DNA from: Promicromonospora sp042731755
GTDB taxonomy: Bacteria > Actinomycetota > Actinomycetes > Actinomycetales > Cellulomonadaceae
Direction: 5' to 3'
Assembly (NCBI RefSeq): GCF_042731755.1
Contig: NZ_JBHWLR010000015.1
Coordinates: forward strand, 1-64,000
DNA: 64,000 nucleotides
Positions 1 to 7,972 of the stretch are shown piece by piece (within the stretch, counting starts at the first letter, position 1; each line of letters begins with the position of its first letter). The notes under the pieces were generated by a model that searched no databases, was not told the DNA's origin, and saw only the letters and a list, made by a program, of their open reading frames with translations. The translations under genes were made by a program, and so were the position numbers.

Positions 1-137
1 CACGAGCTAAAAATCAAGTTCAAAGCGTGTCGCGTCCACTATGCGGTTCCCGAGTCACGGGCACCAACCCCTTCCAACACCACTGGCTTCATCGCCGGCG
101 GGTGTTGGATGTGTGGGGTTGCCTGGTTCTCGACAGT
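1..137 (+). other. 23S-5S rRNA spacer (3' end of rRNA operon)
   Basis: No coding potential is convincing here. The stretch ends directly at the 5S rRNA, so it is most simply the internal spacer between a 23S gene lying outside the window and the 5S gene. Short open frames on both strands across it overlap the 5S rRNA and are not genes. Confidence 0.7.
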
Positions 138-254
138 GTTACGGTGGTCATAGCGTGGGGGAAACGCCCGGTCCCATTCCGAACCCGGAAGCTTAGCCCC
201 ACAGCGCCGATGGTACTGCCCTGGTGACGGGGTGGGAGAGTAGGACGCCGCCGG
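138..254 (+). rRNA. rrf: 5S ribosomal RNA
   Basis: The sequence has the standard bacterial 5S landmarks in order: ACGGTGGTCATAGCG near the 5' end, CCCGGTCCCATTCCGAACC in the loop B/C region, GGAAGCTTAGCCC, GGTACTGCC, and GGGAGAGTAGGACGCCGCC at the 3' end. The length of about 117 bases is normal for an actinobacterial 5S. The ends are set by the expected terminal helix and may be off by a few bases. Confidence 0.96.
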
Positions 255-269
255 ACAACCATTCCCAGC

Positions 270-314
270 AAGGGGGTGGGAGCAGTCGCTACAGCGACTG
301 ACTCCTACCCCCTT
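270..314 (+). terminator. Intrinsic terminator of the rRNA operon
   Basis: A long inverted repeat starts 15 bases after the 5S gene. The arm AAGGGGGTGGGAG plus CAGTCGC pairs with GCGACTG plus CTCCTACCCCCTT, with one G-T mismatch and one bulged base, and is followed by a short T run (CTTTCT). Position and strength fit termination of the rRNA transcript. Confidence 0.85.
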
Positions 315-408
315 TCTGCATTTCCGGACAGCCCACGCCCGCGGAGACCGGCAGTCCGGCACTCAGGCAAGTTGCCGGCCGCACAGCGGCCGCGGCTATC
401 GTGGCGGT

Positions 409-1668
409 GTGAACGCAGACACCACCCGCACTGCCGCGGGCTCCACCAGCACCCAGCCCGCAAGCAGCGCCGACGCGGCGTGGCGCCGCGACCACTTCGT
501 CTCGCTGCTGCGTTTCGCCGAGGCCTCGATCCGCTCGGACGGCGCCGCGTGCTGGCTCGACGACGAGGGCCGCCCGGACACCTCCCACCCCGTCGAGACG
601 TGGATCACCGCGCGCATGGCGCACAGCTTCGCCGTCGGGCACCTGCTCGGCGTGAGCGGAGCGGAGGAGTACGCGACGCGTGCTCTCACCGGGCTGCGTG
701 AGGTGCTGGCTGACGCCGAGTTCGGCGGGTGGCTGGCCGCCCGTGGTGAGGGTGAGGAGCTGGTCGGCAAGAAGGAGGCCTACGCGCACGCGTTCGTGGT
801 GCTCGCGGCGTCGACCGGCAAGGTGGCCGGCATCGCCGGCGCGTCCGAGCTGCTCACCGAGGCCCTCGCCGTGCTCGACGCGCGGTTCTGGGAGCCCGAG
901 CGGAACCTGCACCTGGACGAGCGGTCGCGCGACTGGGCGTCGACGTCGGAGTACCGGGGCGTGAACGCGAACATGCACTCCGTCGAGGCTCTGCTCGCGG
1001 CGCACGCCGCGACCGGGGACGCGCTCTGGCTGGAGCGCGCGTCGGCGATCGGCGACCAGGTCATCGCCTGGGCCGAGGGCAACGACTGGCGGATCCCCGA
1101 GCACTTCGACGCGGACTGGAACCTGCTCCTCGAGTACAACGCGGACCGGCCGCGCGACCAGTTCAAGCCGTACGGCGCCACGCCGGGGCACGGGCTCGAG
1201 TGGGCCCGCCTGCTGCTGCAGATCGACGCCGAGGCGGGCACACCCGGACAGCGGACGGCGGCCGCAGCCGCGCTCTTCGACCGTGCGGTGACGGACGGCT
1301 GGGACGGCGAGGGCGGGGGCGGCTTCGTCTACACGACGGACTGGGCCGGCACGCCCGTCGAGCCCCGGCGCTTCCACTGGGTCGCGGCCGAGGGCGCCGC
1401 CACAGCGAACGTGCTGGCGCGCGTCACCGGGGACGCCCGGTACGCCGAGCTCGAGCGCGAGTGGTGGGCCTGGATCCGCGAGCACCTGGTCGACGCCGAG
1501 CACGGGTCGTGGCACCACGAGCTCGACACCGAGAACCGCCCGTCCGGGCTCACCTGGGTGGGCAAGCCCGACGTCTACCACGCCGCCCAGGCGGTGATCC
1601 TGCCGGAGCTCCCGCTGACGGGATCGTTCGCGGCGTCGGCCCAGAAGGCGGGCCAGATCCTGGCCTGA
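409..1668 (+). CDS. AGE family epimerase/isomerase (YihS/mannose isomerase-like)
   Basis: The 419-residue protein belongs to the N-acylglucosamine 2-epimerase superfamily, whose alpha/alpha-barrel enzymes interconvert aldoses and ketoses or epimerise sugars. Landmarks are NMHSVEAL in the middle, PGHGLEWARLL, WVAAEGAATAN, GSWHHELD and a C-terminal GKPDVYHAAQA. The last motif, with its Lys-Pro-Asp and His, is typical of the YihS branch (sulfoquinovose or mannose isomerases), so an aldose-ketose isomerase is more likely than an N-acyl sugar epimerase. It has no signal peptide and is probably cytoplasmic. The GTG start is supported by a -10-like TATCGT at 397-402, six bases upstream, which suggests a leaderless mRNA. 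No neighbouring gene reveals the substrate. Confidence 0.85.
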   Translation: MNADTTRTAAGSTSTQPASSADAAWRRDHFVSLLRFAEASIRSDGAACWLDDEGRPDTSHPVETWITARMAHSFAVGHLLGVSGAEEYATRALTGLREVLADAEFGGWLAARGEGEELVGKKEAYAHAFVVLAASTGKVAGIAGASELLTEALAVLDARFWEPERNLHLDERSRDWASTSEYRGVNANMHSVEALLAAHAATGDALWLERASAIGDQVIAWAEGNDWRIPEHFDADWNLLLEYNADRPRDQFKPYGATPGHGLEWARLLLQIDAEAGTPGQRTAAAAALFDRAVTDGWDGEGGGGFVYTTDWAGTPVEPRRFHWVAAEGAATANVLARVTGDARYAELEREWWAWIREHLVDAEHGSWHHELDTENRPSGLTWVGKPDVYHAAQAVILPELPLTGSFAASAQKAGQILA

Positions 1669-1739
1669 CGACGGCGTGCGGGCCGGGCGCGTCCAGGGCG
1701 TCGTGCGTGTCGGCGCGGCGGGCGGGAGACAATGGGGTC

Positions 1740-2198
1740 ATGAGGATCTCCGCACGAGCCGACTACGCCGTCCGTGCCGCCGCCGAGCTGGCGGCCGCCG
1801 ACCACGACGGGCCCGTCCGCGCCGAGGCCCTGGCCCGGGCGCAGGACATCCCGCACCGCTTCCTGGAGGGGATCCTGAGCGACCTGCGTCGCGACGGGCT
1901 CGTCACCAGCCACCGCGGGGCCGGCGGTGGGTACCGCCTCGCCCGGCCCGCCGACTCGATCACCATCGCCGACGTCGTACGTGCCGTGGACGGACCGCTC
2001 GTCTTCGTCCGCGGCAACCGGCCGTCCGACCTGGAGTTCCAGGGGGCGGCCGCGCCGCTCCTGCACGTGTGGGTGGCACTGCGGGCCAACGTGCGCGCGG
2101 TGCTGGAGGCCGTGTCGCTCGCGGACCTGGTGAGCGGCGCGCTGCCGGACGAGGTGCGCGCGCTGACCGAGGGCGACTCCGCCTGGTCGAACTCCTGA
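1740..2198 (+). CDS. Rrf2 family transcriptional regulator, cysteine-free (CymR-like)
   Basis: The 152-residue protein starts with the typical Rrf2 N-terminus (MRISARADYAVRAAAELA) and has the winged helix-turn-helix with PHRFLEGILSDLRRDGLVTSHRGAGGGYRLARP, followed by the ADVVRAVDGPL dimerisation segment. It has no cysteines, so it cannot hold an iron-sulfur cluster as IscR or NsrR do. Cluster-free Rrf2 proteins include CymR, the cysteine/sulfur regulator of Firmicutes. The gene is next to a TauE-type exporter and near a sulfate transporter, and a shared sequence block lies upstream of both (2264-2293 and 4105-4135). Control of sulfur uptake is therefore a reasonable inference, but it is not shown. 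Confidence 0.85.
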   Translation: MRISARADYAVRAAAELAAADHDGPVRAEALARAQDIPHRFLEGILSDLRRDGLVTSHRGAGGGYRLARPADSITIADVVRAVDGPLVFVRGNRPSDLEFQGAAAPLLHVWVALRANVRAVLEAVSLADLVSGALPDEVRALTEGDSAWSNS

Positions 2199-2263
2199 GA
2201 GCCCGAGGAGAACCGGACGCCCCGGCGTCAGCACCGATCCCGACCTCTGGGATGCTTGTTGTT

Positions 2264-2293
2264 TCCGACCGGATGAGATGAGTACTCTGGCAA
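2264..2293 (+). promoter_or_regulatory. Shared putative operator upstream of the sulfur-compound exporter
   Basis: The block TCCGACCGG, a ten-base spacer and TACTCTGGCAA lies 55-85 bases before the exporter start. Nearly the same block, TCCGATCGG, eleven bases and TACTCTGGCAA, lies upstream of the sulfate-binding protein at 4105-4135. TTGTTT at 2259-2264 and TACTCT at 2283-2288 are spaced 18 bases apart and could form a promoter here. The Rrf2 regulator encoded just upstream is the obvious candidate ligand. Confidence 0.55.
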
Positions 2294-2348
2294 GGGCCGT
2301 TCCTGGCGCGCCTGTGCACACGTTTCCCGGACCTGGAAGACCACACCC

Positions 2349-3266
2349 ATGAGAACCCTGATCCTGCTGGCGCTCGTCGGTCTCGGCGCGCAGCTGGTGG
2401 ACGGCAGTCTGGGCATGGCCTATGGCGTCACCTCCACCACGTTGCTGCTGGCCATCGGCACCAACCCCGCCGCGGCGTCGGCCACCGTGCACCTCGCCGA
2501 GATCGGCACCACGCTCGCATCGGGTGCCGCGCACTGGCGCTTCGGCAACGTGGACTGGAAGGTCGTGGCACGCATCGGCATTCCTGGTGCGATCGGCGCG
2601 TTCGCGGGCGCCACGTTCCTGTCCTCGCTCTCGACCGAGGTCGCCGCGCCGGTCATGTCGGTGATCCTGCTGGTGCTCGGCCTCTACGTGCTGCTCCGCT
2701 TCACGGTGCAGGGGCTGCCGACCCGCTCGGACAAGCCGCTGCGCCGTCGCTTCCTCACCCCGCTCGGCCTGGTGGCCGGGTTCATGGACGCCACCGGCGG
2801 TGGCGGCTGGGGTCCCGTGGGCACACCCGCGATCCTGGCGAGCGGCCGGATGGAGCCGCGCAAGGTGATCGGATCGATCGACACCAGCGAGTTCTTCGTG
2901 GCGATCGCGGCCAGCCTCGGCTTCTTCGTCGGCCTCAGCGGCGAGGGCATCGACTTCGCCTGGGTGCTCGCCCTGCTCATCGGTGGCCTGATCGCGGCGC
3001 CGATCGCGGCCTGGCTGGTGCGCCTGGTGCCGCCGCGCATCCTGGGCTCGCTGGTGGGTGGCGTCATCGTGCTCACCAACTCGCGCACCCTGCTCAACAG
3101 CGACTGGATCTCCGCGCCTGACGGCACGAAGATCGCCGTGTACGTGTTGATCTGGCTCGGCTGGGCCGCCGCCGTGATCTGGTCCGTGCGCGCCTACCGT
3201 CAGGACAAGGCCGCCGAGGCCGTCGTCGCGTCCGAGGAGCCGGAGGCCGATAGCGTGTCGGCATGA
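2349..3266 (+). CDS. TauE/SafE family sulfite/sulfoacetate exporter-like membrane protein
   Basis: The 305-residue integral membrane protein has the TauE/SafE (DUF81) pattern: two four-helix halves, an N-terminal LVGLGAQLVDGSLGMAYGV and a matching second-half motif GGGGWGPVGTPAIL. Members export sulfite, sulfoacetate and other organosulfur anions, although the family substrate is often unknown. It lies between an Rrf2 regulator and molybdopterin genes and shares an upstream block with the sulfate transporter, which supports a sulfur substrate. Its stop codon overlaps the start of mogA by four bases (ATGA). Confidence 0.88.
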   Translation: MRTLILLALVGLGAQLVDGSLGMAYGVTSTTLLLAIGTNPAAASATVHLAEIGTTLASGAAHWRFGNVDWKVVARIGIPGAIGAFAGATFLSSLSTEVAAPVMSVILLVLGLYVLLRFTVQGLPTRSDKPLRRRFLTPLGLVAGFMDATGGGGWGPVGTPAILASGRMEPRKVIGSIDTSEFFVAIAASLGFFVGLSGEGIDFAWVLALLIGGLIAAPIAAWLVRLVPPRILGSLVGGVIVLTNSRTLLNSDWISAPDGTKIAVYVLIWLGWAAAVIWSVRAYRQDKAAEAVVASEEPEADSVSA

Positions 3267-3760
3267 CGTCCGACCGGGTAGCGGTGATCACCGTCTCCGA
3301 CCGTTGTGCACGCGGTGAGGCCGAGGACCGGTCCGGCCCGACGGCGGTGTCGTTGCTGGAGCAGGCGGGCCTCACCGACGTGCGCACCCGTGTGGTGCCC
3401 GACGGTGTCGAGTCGGTCCGAGACGTGCTGCGGTCCGTGGTCGACGACGGCGCCCGGCTGGTGATCACCACCGGCGGCACGGGGATCACCCCGCGCGACC
3501 TCACGCCGGAGGGCACGCGGGCGGTGCTGGACTACGAGATCCCGGGGATCAGCGAGTCGGTGCGCCAGCAGGGCATCGCGGCGGGCATAGCCACGGCCGC
3601 CCTCTCCCGGGGCCTGGCGGGCGTGGCGCGGGCCACGGACGGCACACGCGCCCTCGTCGTCAACCTGCCTGGGTCGTCCGGCGGCGTGCGGGACGGCCTC
3701 CAGGTGGTGCTCACCCTGTGGCCGCACGTCCGTTCCCAGCTGACCGGCGGCGACCACTGA
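3263..3760 (+). CDS. mog: Molybdopterin adenylyltransferase (MogA/MoaB family)
   Basis: The 165-residue protein of the MoCF-biosynthesis fold begins VAVITVSDRCARGEAEDRSGP and carries the TTGGTGITPRD nucleotide/MPT-binding loop, the LTPEGTRAVLDYEIPGISE motif and the C-terminal VNLPGSSGGVRDGL. It should adenylate molybdopterin before molybdenum insertion. The gene is coupled to the exporter by an ATGA overlap. It may also have its own leaderless promoter, because TAGCGT at 3251-3256 ends six bases before its ATG. moaD lies convergently downstream and moaC is about 4 kb away. Confidence 0.9.
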   Translation: MTSDRVAVITVSDRCARGEAEDRSGPTAVSLLEQAGLTDVRTRVVPDGVESVRDVLRSVVDDGARLVITTGGTGITPRDLTPEGTRAVLDYEIPGISESVRQQGIAAGIATAALSRGLAGVARATDGTRALVVNLPGSSGGVRDGLQVVLTLWPHVRSQLTGGDH

Positions 3761-3769
3761 CCAAGGGGG

Positions 3770-4009
3770 TCAGCCGCCCGCGAAGGGCGGGAGGACGTCT
3801 ACCGTGACGCCGTCCGGGATCTGCGCCTCGGCCGAGGTCGTCCGGGCGCCCGCCACCAGCAGCACGCACTTCGGCAGCACGGCGTCCAGGCCCGGGTGCG
3901 CGATCGTGAGCGCACCGCGGAGGGCGGCTACCGACGTCGGGCCGCCGAGCTGTTCGGTGGCGAGCCCGGCTGCCTCCCGGGCGCCGGCGAAGTAGCGGAC
4001 GGTGATCAC
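3770..4009 (-). CDS. moaD: MoaD/ThiS family sulfur carrier protein
   Basis: The 79-residue ubiquitin-like protein begins MITVRYFAGAREAAG, a typical MoaD start, and ends in the Gly-Gly (PPFAGG) that is adenylated and converted to a thiocarboxylate. It donates sulfur to the dithiolene of molybdopterin with MoaE, which is not in this window. It is convergent with mogA with a gap of only nine bases. The GTG start is preceded on the minus strand by TAGTCT (4016-4021), six bases away, which suggests a leaderless transcript. The single GG and the F-A-G residues favour MoaD over ThiS. Confidence 0.88.
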   Translation of the reverse strand: MITVRYFAGAREAAGLATEQLGGPTSVAALRGALTIAHPGLDAVLPKCVLLVAGARTTSAEAQIPDGVTVDVLPPFAGG

Positions 4010-4104
4010 CCCGCCAGACTAGCCGCCCCGCAGAGCGCCGGACTGCCGTCTCAAAAGCGCCTACGAGGCCCGTTTCACCCGCGATCGTCCAACCTATGGA
4101 TATC

Positions 4105-4135
4105 TCCGATCGGTCTGATTGACATACTCTGGCAA
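4105..4135 (+). promoter_or_regulatory. Shared putative operator and promoter of the sulfate transporter
   Basis: This is the second copy of the TCCGAYCGG...TACTCTGGCAA block seen at 2264-2293. It overlaps a good promoter: TTGACA at 4119-4124, 18 bases, then TAGCGT at 4143-4148. A protein bound here would cover the -35 element, so repression is the simplest model. It lies about 100 bases before the GTG start of the sulfate-binding lipoprotein. Confidence 0.6.
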
Positions 4136-4233
4136 AACGCCGTAGCGTCCCGCCCCAGTTGGCCCATACCCGACCAGGGCGATGGGAATACTTGGAATTG
4201 GCTGTTCCCCCTCGACGGAAGGAAGGTGCGCAC

Positions 4234-5310
4234 GTGCGACCTTCAATCAGAGCCGCCGCTGCGGCCTCAGTCGTCTCGGTGCTGGCGCTGGCCGGGTGCT
4301 CGTCCTCGGCGGGGAGCACCGATGCGGAGTCGATCAGCATCGTCGGTTTCGCGGTGCCCGAGACCGCGAACAAGGCAATCGCCGAGGAGTTCGCGAAGAC
4401 GCCCGAGGGCGAGGGCGTCACGTTCACGACGTCGTACGGCGCGTCCGGAGACCAGAGCCGCGCGGTCGCGGACGGTCTGCCCGCCGACTACGTGCACCTC
4501 TCGGTGGCATCGGACGTCGACCGCCTGGTCGACGCCGGCCTGGTGGACGAGACCTGGGACGACGGCCCCGACAAGGGCATCGTGTCCACCTCGATCGTGG
4601 TGCTCGGGGTTCGTGACGGAAACCCGAAGGACATCCAGGACTGGGACGACCTCATCAAGCCCGGCGTGGAGATCGTGACCCCCAACCCGGCGTCGTCGGG
4701 CTCGGCACGCTGGAACGCGCTCGCCGCCTGGGGCCACGTCACGCAGAACGGTGGCAGCGAGGAGGAGGCGACCGAGTACCTCGACAAGCTGTTCGCCAAC
4801 GTGGTCACGCTGACCAACAGCGGCCGCGATGCCACGACCGCGTTCCTGGGTGGTACCGGCGACGTGCTCCTCGCCTACGAGAACGAGGCGATCCTGGCCT
4901 CGCAGAGCGGTCAGGGCTTCGAGTACGTGATCCCGGAGACCACGCTCCTCATCGAGAACCCGGGGGCCATCCTCAACGACGCCTCGGCACCGAGCCAGGC
5001 ATGGATCGACTTCGTGCGCGGGCCGGAGGGGCAGAAGCAGTTCGCCCTGACGGGCTTCCGACCGGTGAACCCGGACGCTCCGGGTGAGGTGGACTTCGAC
5101 GCGCTCGGCATCGAGCCGGGCGACATCAAGGGCGCGCCGGACCCCGCAGACCCGTTCCCCGCCGTCCACCACCTGCTCACGCTGGAGAACGACTTCGGCG
5201 GACCCGGCTGGGACGGTGTCAAGGACAAGCTGTTCGGGGACGGCAAGGACGGGGCCCCGCTGGGCATCGTCACCGAGTCGATCGAGAAGTCCGGGAAGGC
5301 TTCGGAGTAG
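4234..5310 (+). CDS. Sulfate/thiosulfate ABC transporter substrate-binding lipoprotein
   Basis: The 358-residue protein has a basic N-terminus, a hydrophobic core and the lipobox LALAGC, so it is a lipoprotein outside the membrane. The mature part has family signatures of Sbp/CysP: TSYGASGDQSRAV, VSTSIVVLGVRDGNPKDIQDWDDL and VTPNPASSGSARWNALAAWG. The GTG start at 4234 has a GGAAGGAAGG ribosome site and begins directly with the signal peptide; an upstream in-frame ATG at 4159 would add 25 residues before it and is rejected. It is the first gene of the sbp-cysTWA operon. Confidence 0.92.
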   Translation: MRPSIRAAAAASVVSVLALAGCSSSAGSTDAESISIVGFAVPETANKAIAEEFAKTPEGEGVTFTTSYGASGDQSRAVADGLPADYVHLSVASDVDRLVDAGLVDETWDDGPDKGIVSTSIVVLGVRDGNPKDIQDWDDLIKPGVEIVTPNPASSGSARWNALAAWGHVTQNGGSEEEATEYLDKLFANVVTLTNSGRDATTAFLGGTGDVLLAYENEAILASQSGQGFEYVIPETTLLIENPGAILNDASAPSQAWIDFVRGPEGQKQFALTGFRPVNPDAPGEVDFDALGIEPGDIKGAPDPADPFPAVHHLLTLENDFGGPGWDGVKDKLFGDGKDGAPLGIVTESIEKSGKASE

Positions 5311-5313
5311 CGC

Positions 5314-6150
5314 ATGAGCGTCGCGAGTCAGCGCCCGGTGGCCCAGAGCCACCGGGCGCTGCCCAACAACCTGACCCGGCTCTCCGGCATCGGGCTCGGC
5401 GTGACCATGCTGTGGTTCAGCCTGCTGGTGCTGATCCCCCTGTCGGCGGTGCTGGTGGCCGCGACGTCCGGGGGCTGGGACGAGTTCTGGCGACAGCTCA
5501 CGAACGAGCAGACCGCTGCCGCGATCCGGCTCACGGTGACGGCATCGACCGTCGTGACCCTGGTGAACGTGGTGATCGGCACCGTGATCGCCTGGGTGCT
5601 GGTGCGTGACCGGTTCTGGGGCAAAGGCCTCCTGGAACTGGTGATCGACGTGCCGTTCGCGCTGCCGACCATCGTGGCGGGCCTCGTGCTGCTGTCGTTG
5701 TACGGCACGGAGAGCCCGCTGGGGCTGCACCTGGCCAACACCGAGTGGTCGGTGTACCTCGCCTTCGCCTTCGTCACGCTGCCCTTCGTGGTGCGGATGG
5801 TGCAGCCCGTGCTCGAGGAGATCGACGCGGAGACGGAAGAGGCGGCCGCGTCGCTCGGGGCGAGCCGGGCCGTCGTCTTTCGCCGGGTGATCCTGCCCAG
5901 CCTGGCCCCCGCGATCGCGTCGGGCGCGGCGCTCTCCTTCGCCCGGGCCATGGGCGAGTACGGGTCCCTGGTGCTGCTCAGCGGGAACCTGCCCTTCGAG
6001 TCGGAGGTGACGTCGGTGCGCATCCTGAGTGCCATCGAGAACGACAACGCGGCCGGCGCGGCGGCGATCGCGTCGGTGCTGCTCCTGATCTCGCTGGCCG
6101 TCATCGTGGTGCTGGACGTCGTGCAACGGAGGGTGGCCCGCCGTGGCTGA
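5314..6150 (+). CDS. cysT: Sulfate ABC transporter permease CysT
   Basis: The 278-residue protein has about six membrane helices and the binding-protein-dependent permease EAA loop EEAAASLGASRAVVFRRVILP, which docks to the ATPase. AMGEYGSLVLLSGNLPF after the loop is characteristic of CysT/CysU rather than molybdate ModB. The start lies three bases after the lipoprotein stop, and the 3' end overlaps cysW by eight bases, so the two permeases are translationally coupled. It should import sulfate or thiosulfate for cysteine synthesis. Confidence 0.93.
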   Translation: MSVASQRPVAQSHRALPNNLTRLSGIGLGVTMLWFSLLVLIPLSAVLVAATSGGWDEFWRQLTNEQTAAAIRLTVTASTVVTLVNVVIGTVIAWVLVRDRFWGKGLLELVIDVPFALPTIVAGLVLLSLYGTESPLGLHLANTEWSVYLAFAFVTLPFVVRMVQPVLEEIDAETEEAAASLGASRAVVFRRVILPSLAPAIASGAALSFARAMGEYGSLVLLSGNLPFESEVTSVRILSAIENDNAAGAAAIASVLLLISLAVIVVLDVVQRRVARRG

Positions 6151-6967
6151 GCGCCGCAGGGACCGCCCGGGCCCCGTCACCTACCTGCTGCGGATCGTGG
6201 TGATCGCCTATCTCGCCCTGCTGGTCGTCTGGCCGGTGGCACTGGTGGTCACCAACACGTTCGCCAACGGCATGGACGCGCTGAACCGGGTGTTCGCCGA
6301 CCCGGGCACCGTGGCCGCGCTCCAGCTCACCGTGGTGGCCGCCCTCGCCGCGACGGTGCTGAACACCCTGTTCGGGGTGAGCGTCTCGCTGCTGCTGGTG
6401 CGGGCCGAGTTTCCCGGCAAGCGCGCACTGAGCGCGCTGCTGGACCTGCCGCTGTCCGTGTCGCCGGTCGTGGTGGGCCTGGCGCTGGTGCTCGTGTACG
6501 GCGGGCGGAACGGGTGGTTCGGTCCGGCGCTGGAGAGCTGGGGGCTGACGGTGGTCTTCGCGCTGCCGGGGATCGTGCTGGCCACGGCCTTCGTGTCGTT
6601 GCCGCTGGTCGTGCGCGAGGTCGTCCCGGTGCTCCGGGAGATCGGTACCGAGCAGGAGGAAGCCGCTGCCAGCCTGGGCGCGAGCACCTGGCAGACGTTC
6701 TGGCGGATCACCCTGCCCAGCATCAAGTGGGCCCTGATCTATGGCGTGGTCCTCACGCTGGCCCGGTCCCTGGGCGAGTTCGGCGCGGTCAAGGTGGTGT
6801 CCGGCAACGTGCTGGGCCAGACCCGGACGGCGACGCTGGCGGTCGAGGAGCGGTACCTGAACTTCGACCAGGAGGCGGCCTACGCCATCGCGTTCCTCCT
6901 GGCGAGCGTCTCGGTCCTGGCCATCGTCATCGTCTTCGTGCTGCGAGCCGTCGGCTCGCGGCGATGA
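6143..6967 (+). CDS. cysW: Sulfate ABC transporter permease CysW
   Basis: The 274-residue partner permease of CysT also has about six helices and an EAA loop (EEAAASLGASTWQTFWRITLP) followed by SLGEFGAVKVVSGN, a CysW hallmark. The GTG start lies inside the end of cysT (eight-base overlap) and cysA follows after 19 bases. Together CysT and CysW form the heterodimeric membrane channel. Confidence 0.93.
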   Translation: MAERRRDRPGPVTYLLRIVVIAYLALLVVWPVALVVTNTFANGMDALNRVFADPGTVAALQLTVVAALAATVLNTLFGVSVSLLLVRAEFPGKRALSALLDLPLSVSPVVVGLALVLVYGGRNGWFGPALESWGLTVVFALPGIVLATAFVSLPLVVREVVPVLREIGTEQEEAAASLGASTWQTFWRITLPSIKWALIYGVVLTLARSLGEFGAVKVVSGNVLGQTRTATLAVEERYLNFDQEAAYAIAFLLASVSVLAIVIVFVLRAVGSRR

Positions 6968-6986
6968 ACCTGGAGAGCAGCAGCAC

Positions 6987-7940
6987 ATGAGCATCGAAGT
7001 GTCGGGTGTCAGCAAGCGGTACGGCGACTTCGTCGCCCTCGCGGACATCGACCTGACCATCCCCACCGGCGGGCTCACCGCGCTGCTGGGACCCAGCGGC
7101 GGCGGAAAGACCACGCTGCTGCGGATCATCGCGGGGCTGGAGGACGCGGACGGCGGATCGGTGGTGATCGAGGGCGTCGAGGCCACCGACCTGCCGGTCC
7201 AGAAGCGCAACGTGGGCTTCGTGTTCCAGCACTACGCGCCGTTCAAGCATCTGTCCGTGGCGCGGAACGTCGCGTTCGGGCTGGAGGTGCGCGGCCGCTC
7301 TCGGGCCGAGACCCAGGCCCGGGTCGCCGAGCTGCTCGACCTGGTGCACCTGTCGCAGTTCGCGCACCGGTTGCCGTCCCAGCTCTCGGGCGGCCAGCGC
7401 CAGCGGATGGCACTCGCGCGGGCGTTGGCGATCCAGCCCACGGTGCTGCTCCTGGACGAGCCGTTCGGAGCGCTGGACGCCAAGGTGCGCAAGGAGCTGC
7501 GCGACTGGCTGCGGCGGCTGCACGACGAGGTCAACGTCACCACGGTCTTCGTGACCCACGACCAGGAGGAGGCGCTCGAGGTCGCCGACGAGATCGTCGT
7601 GATCAACGAGGGGCGCATCGAGCAGATCGGCTCCCCGGAGGAGCTGTACGACAAGCCCGCCAACGACTTCGTGATGGGCTTCCTGGGCCCGGTCACCCGG
7701 CTCGGCGGCAGCCTGATCCGGCCGCACGACATCGACGTGGTGCGCACCCCGGGCACGCCTGGGACGACGGCGGGCGTGGTCACCCGGGTGCTCCGCGTCG
7801 GGTTCGAGGTGCGGCTCACCGTCCGCACGGAGCAGGACGAGGCCGTGCTGATCACCCTGACCAGGACGCACGCGCGCGGGATAGCGGTGGGCGACGACGT
7901 GTGGATCGCGCCGACCGAGGGCGCGCCGTCGTCCCCGTGA
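6987..7940 (+). CDS. cysA: Sulfate/thiosulfate ABC transporter ATPase CysA
   Basis: The 317-residue ATPase has Walker A GPSGGGKT (residues 35-42), the signature LSGGQRQR, Walker B LLLDEPFGALD and the switch His in VTHDQEEALE. A short C-terminal regulatory part follows (RPHDIDVVRTPG...). It is about 40-50 residues shorter than E. coli CysA, with the shortfall in the C-terminal TOBE-like region. It ends the sbp-cysTWA operon and energises sulfate import. Confidence 0.92.
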   Translation: MSIEVSGVSKRYGDFVALADIDLTIPTGGLTALLGPSGGGKTTLLRIIAGLEDADGGSVVIEGVEATDLPVQKRNVGFVFQHYAPFKHLSVARNVAFGLEVRGRSRAETQARVAELLDLVHLSQFAHRLPSQLSGGQRQRMALARALAIQPTVLLLDEPFGALDAKVRKELRDWLRRLHDEVNVTTVFVTHDQEEALEVADEIVVINEGRIEQIGSPEELYDKPANDFVMGFLGPVTRLGGSLIRPHDIDVVRTPGTPGTTAGVVTRVLRVGFEVRLTVRTEQDEAVLITLTRTHARGIAVGDDVWIAPTEGAPSSP

Positions 7941-7972
7941 AGTCCGGGCGCCGGCGAGTCGGCGGACAGCGA

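Noticed and set aside
289..1581. Long minus-strand frame opposite the AGE-family gene
   Set aside because: It lacks domain motifs, while the plus-strand frame has clear family signatures and a promoter-like hexamer.
2269..2277. CCGGATGAG, the reverse complement of the CTCATCCGG box, before the exporter
   Set aside because: About one chance match to this nonamer is expected in 64 kb at this composition; it is a single copy and inside a different conserved block.
4234..7940. Molybdate transporter because of neighbouring moa genes
   Set aside because: The binding protein has the sulfate-type SYGASGDQSRAV and TPNPASSGSARWN motifs, and there are two permeases of CysT/CysW type rather than one ModB.
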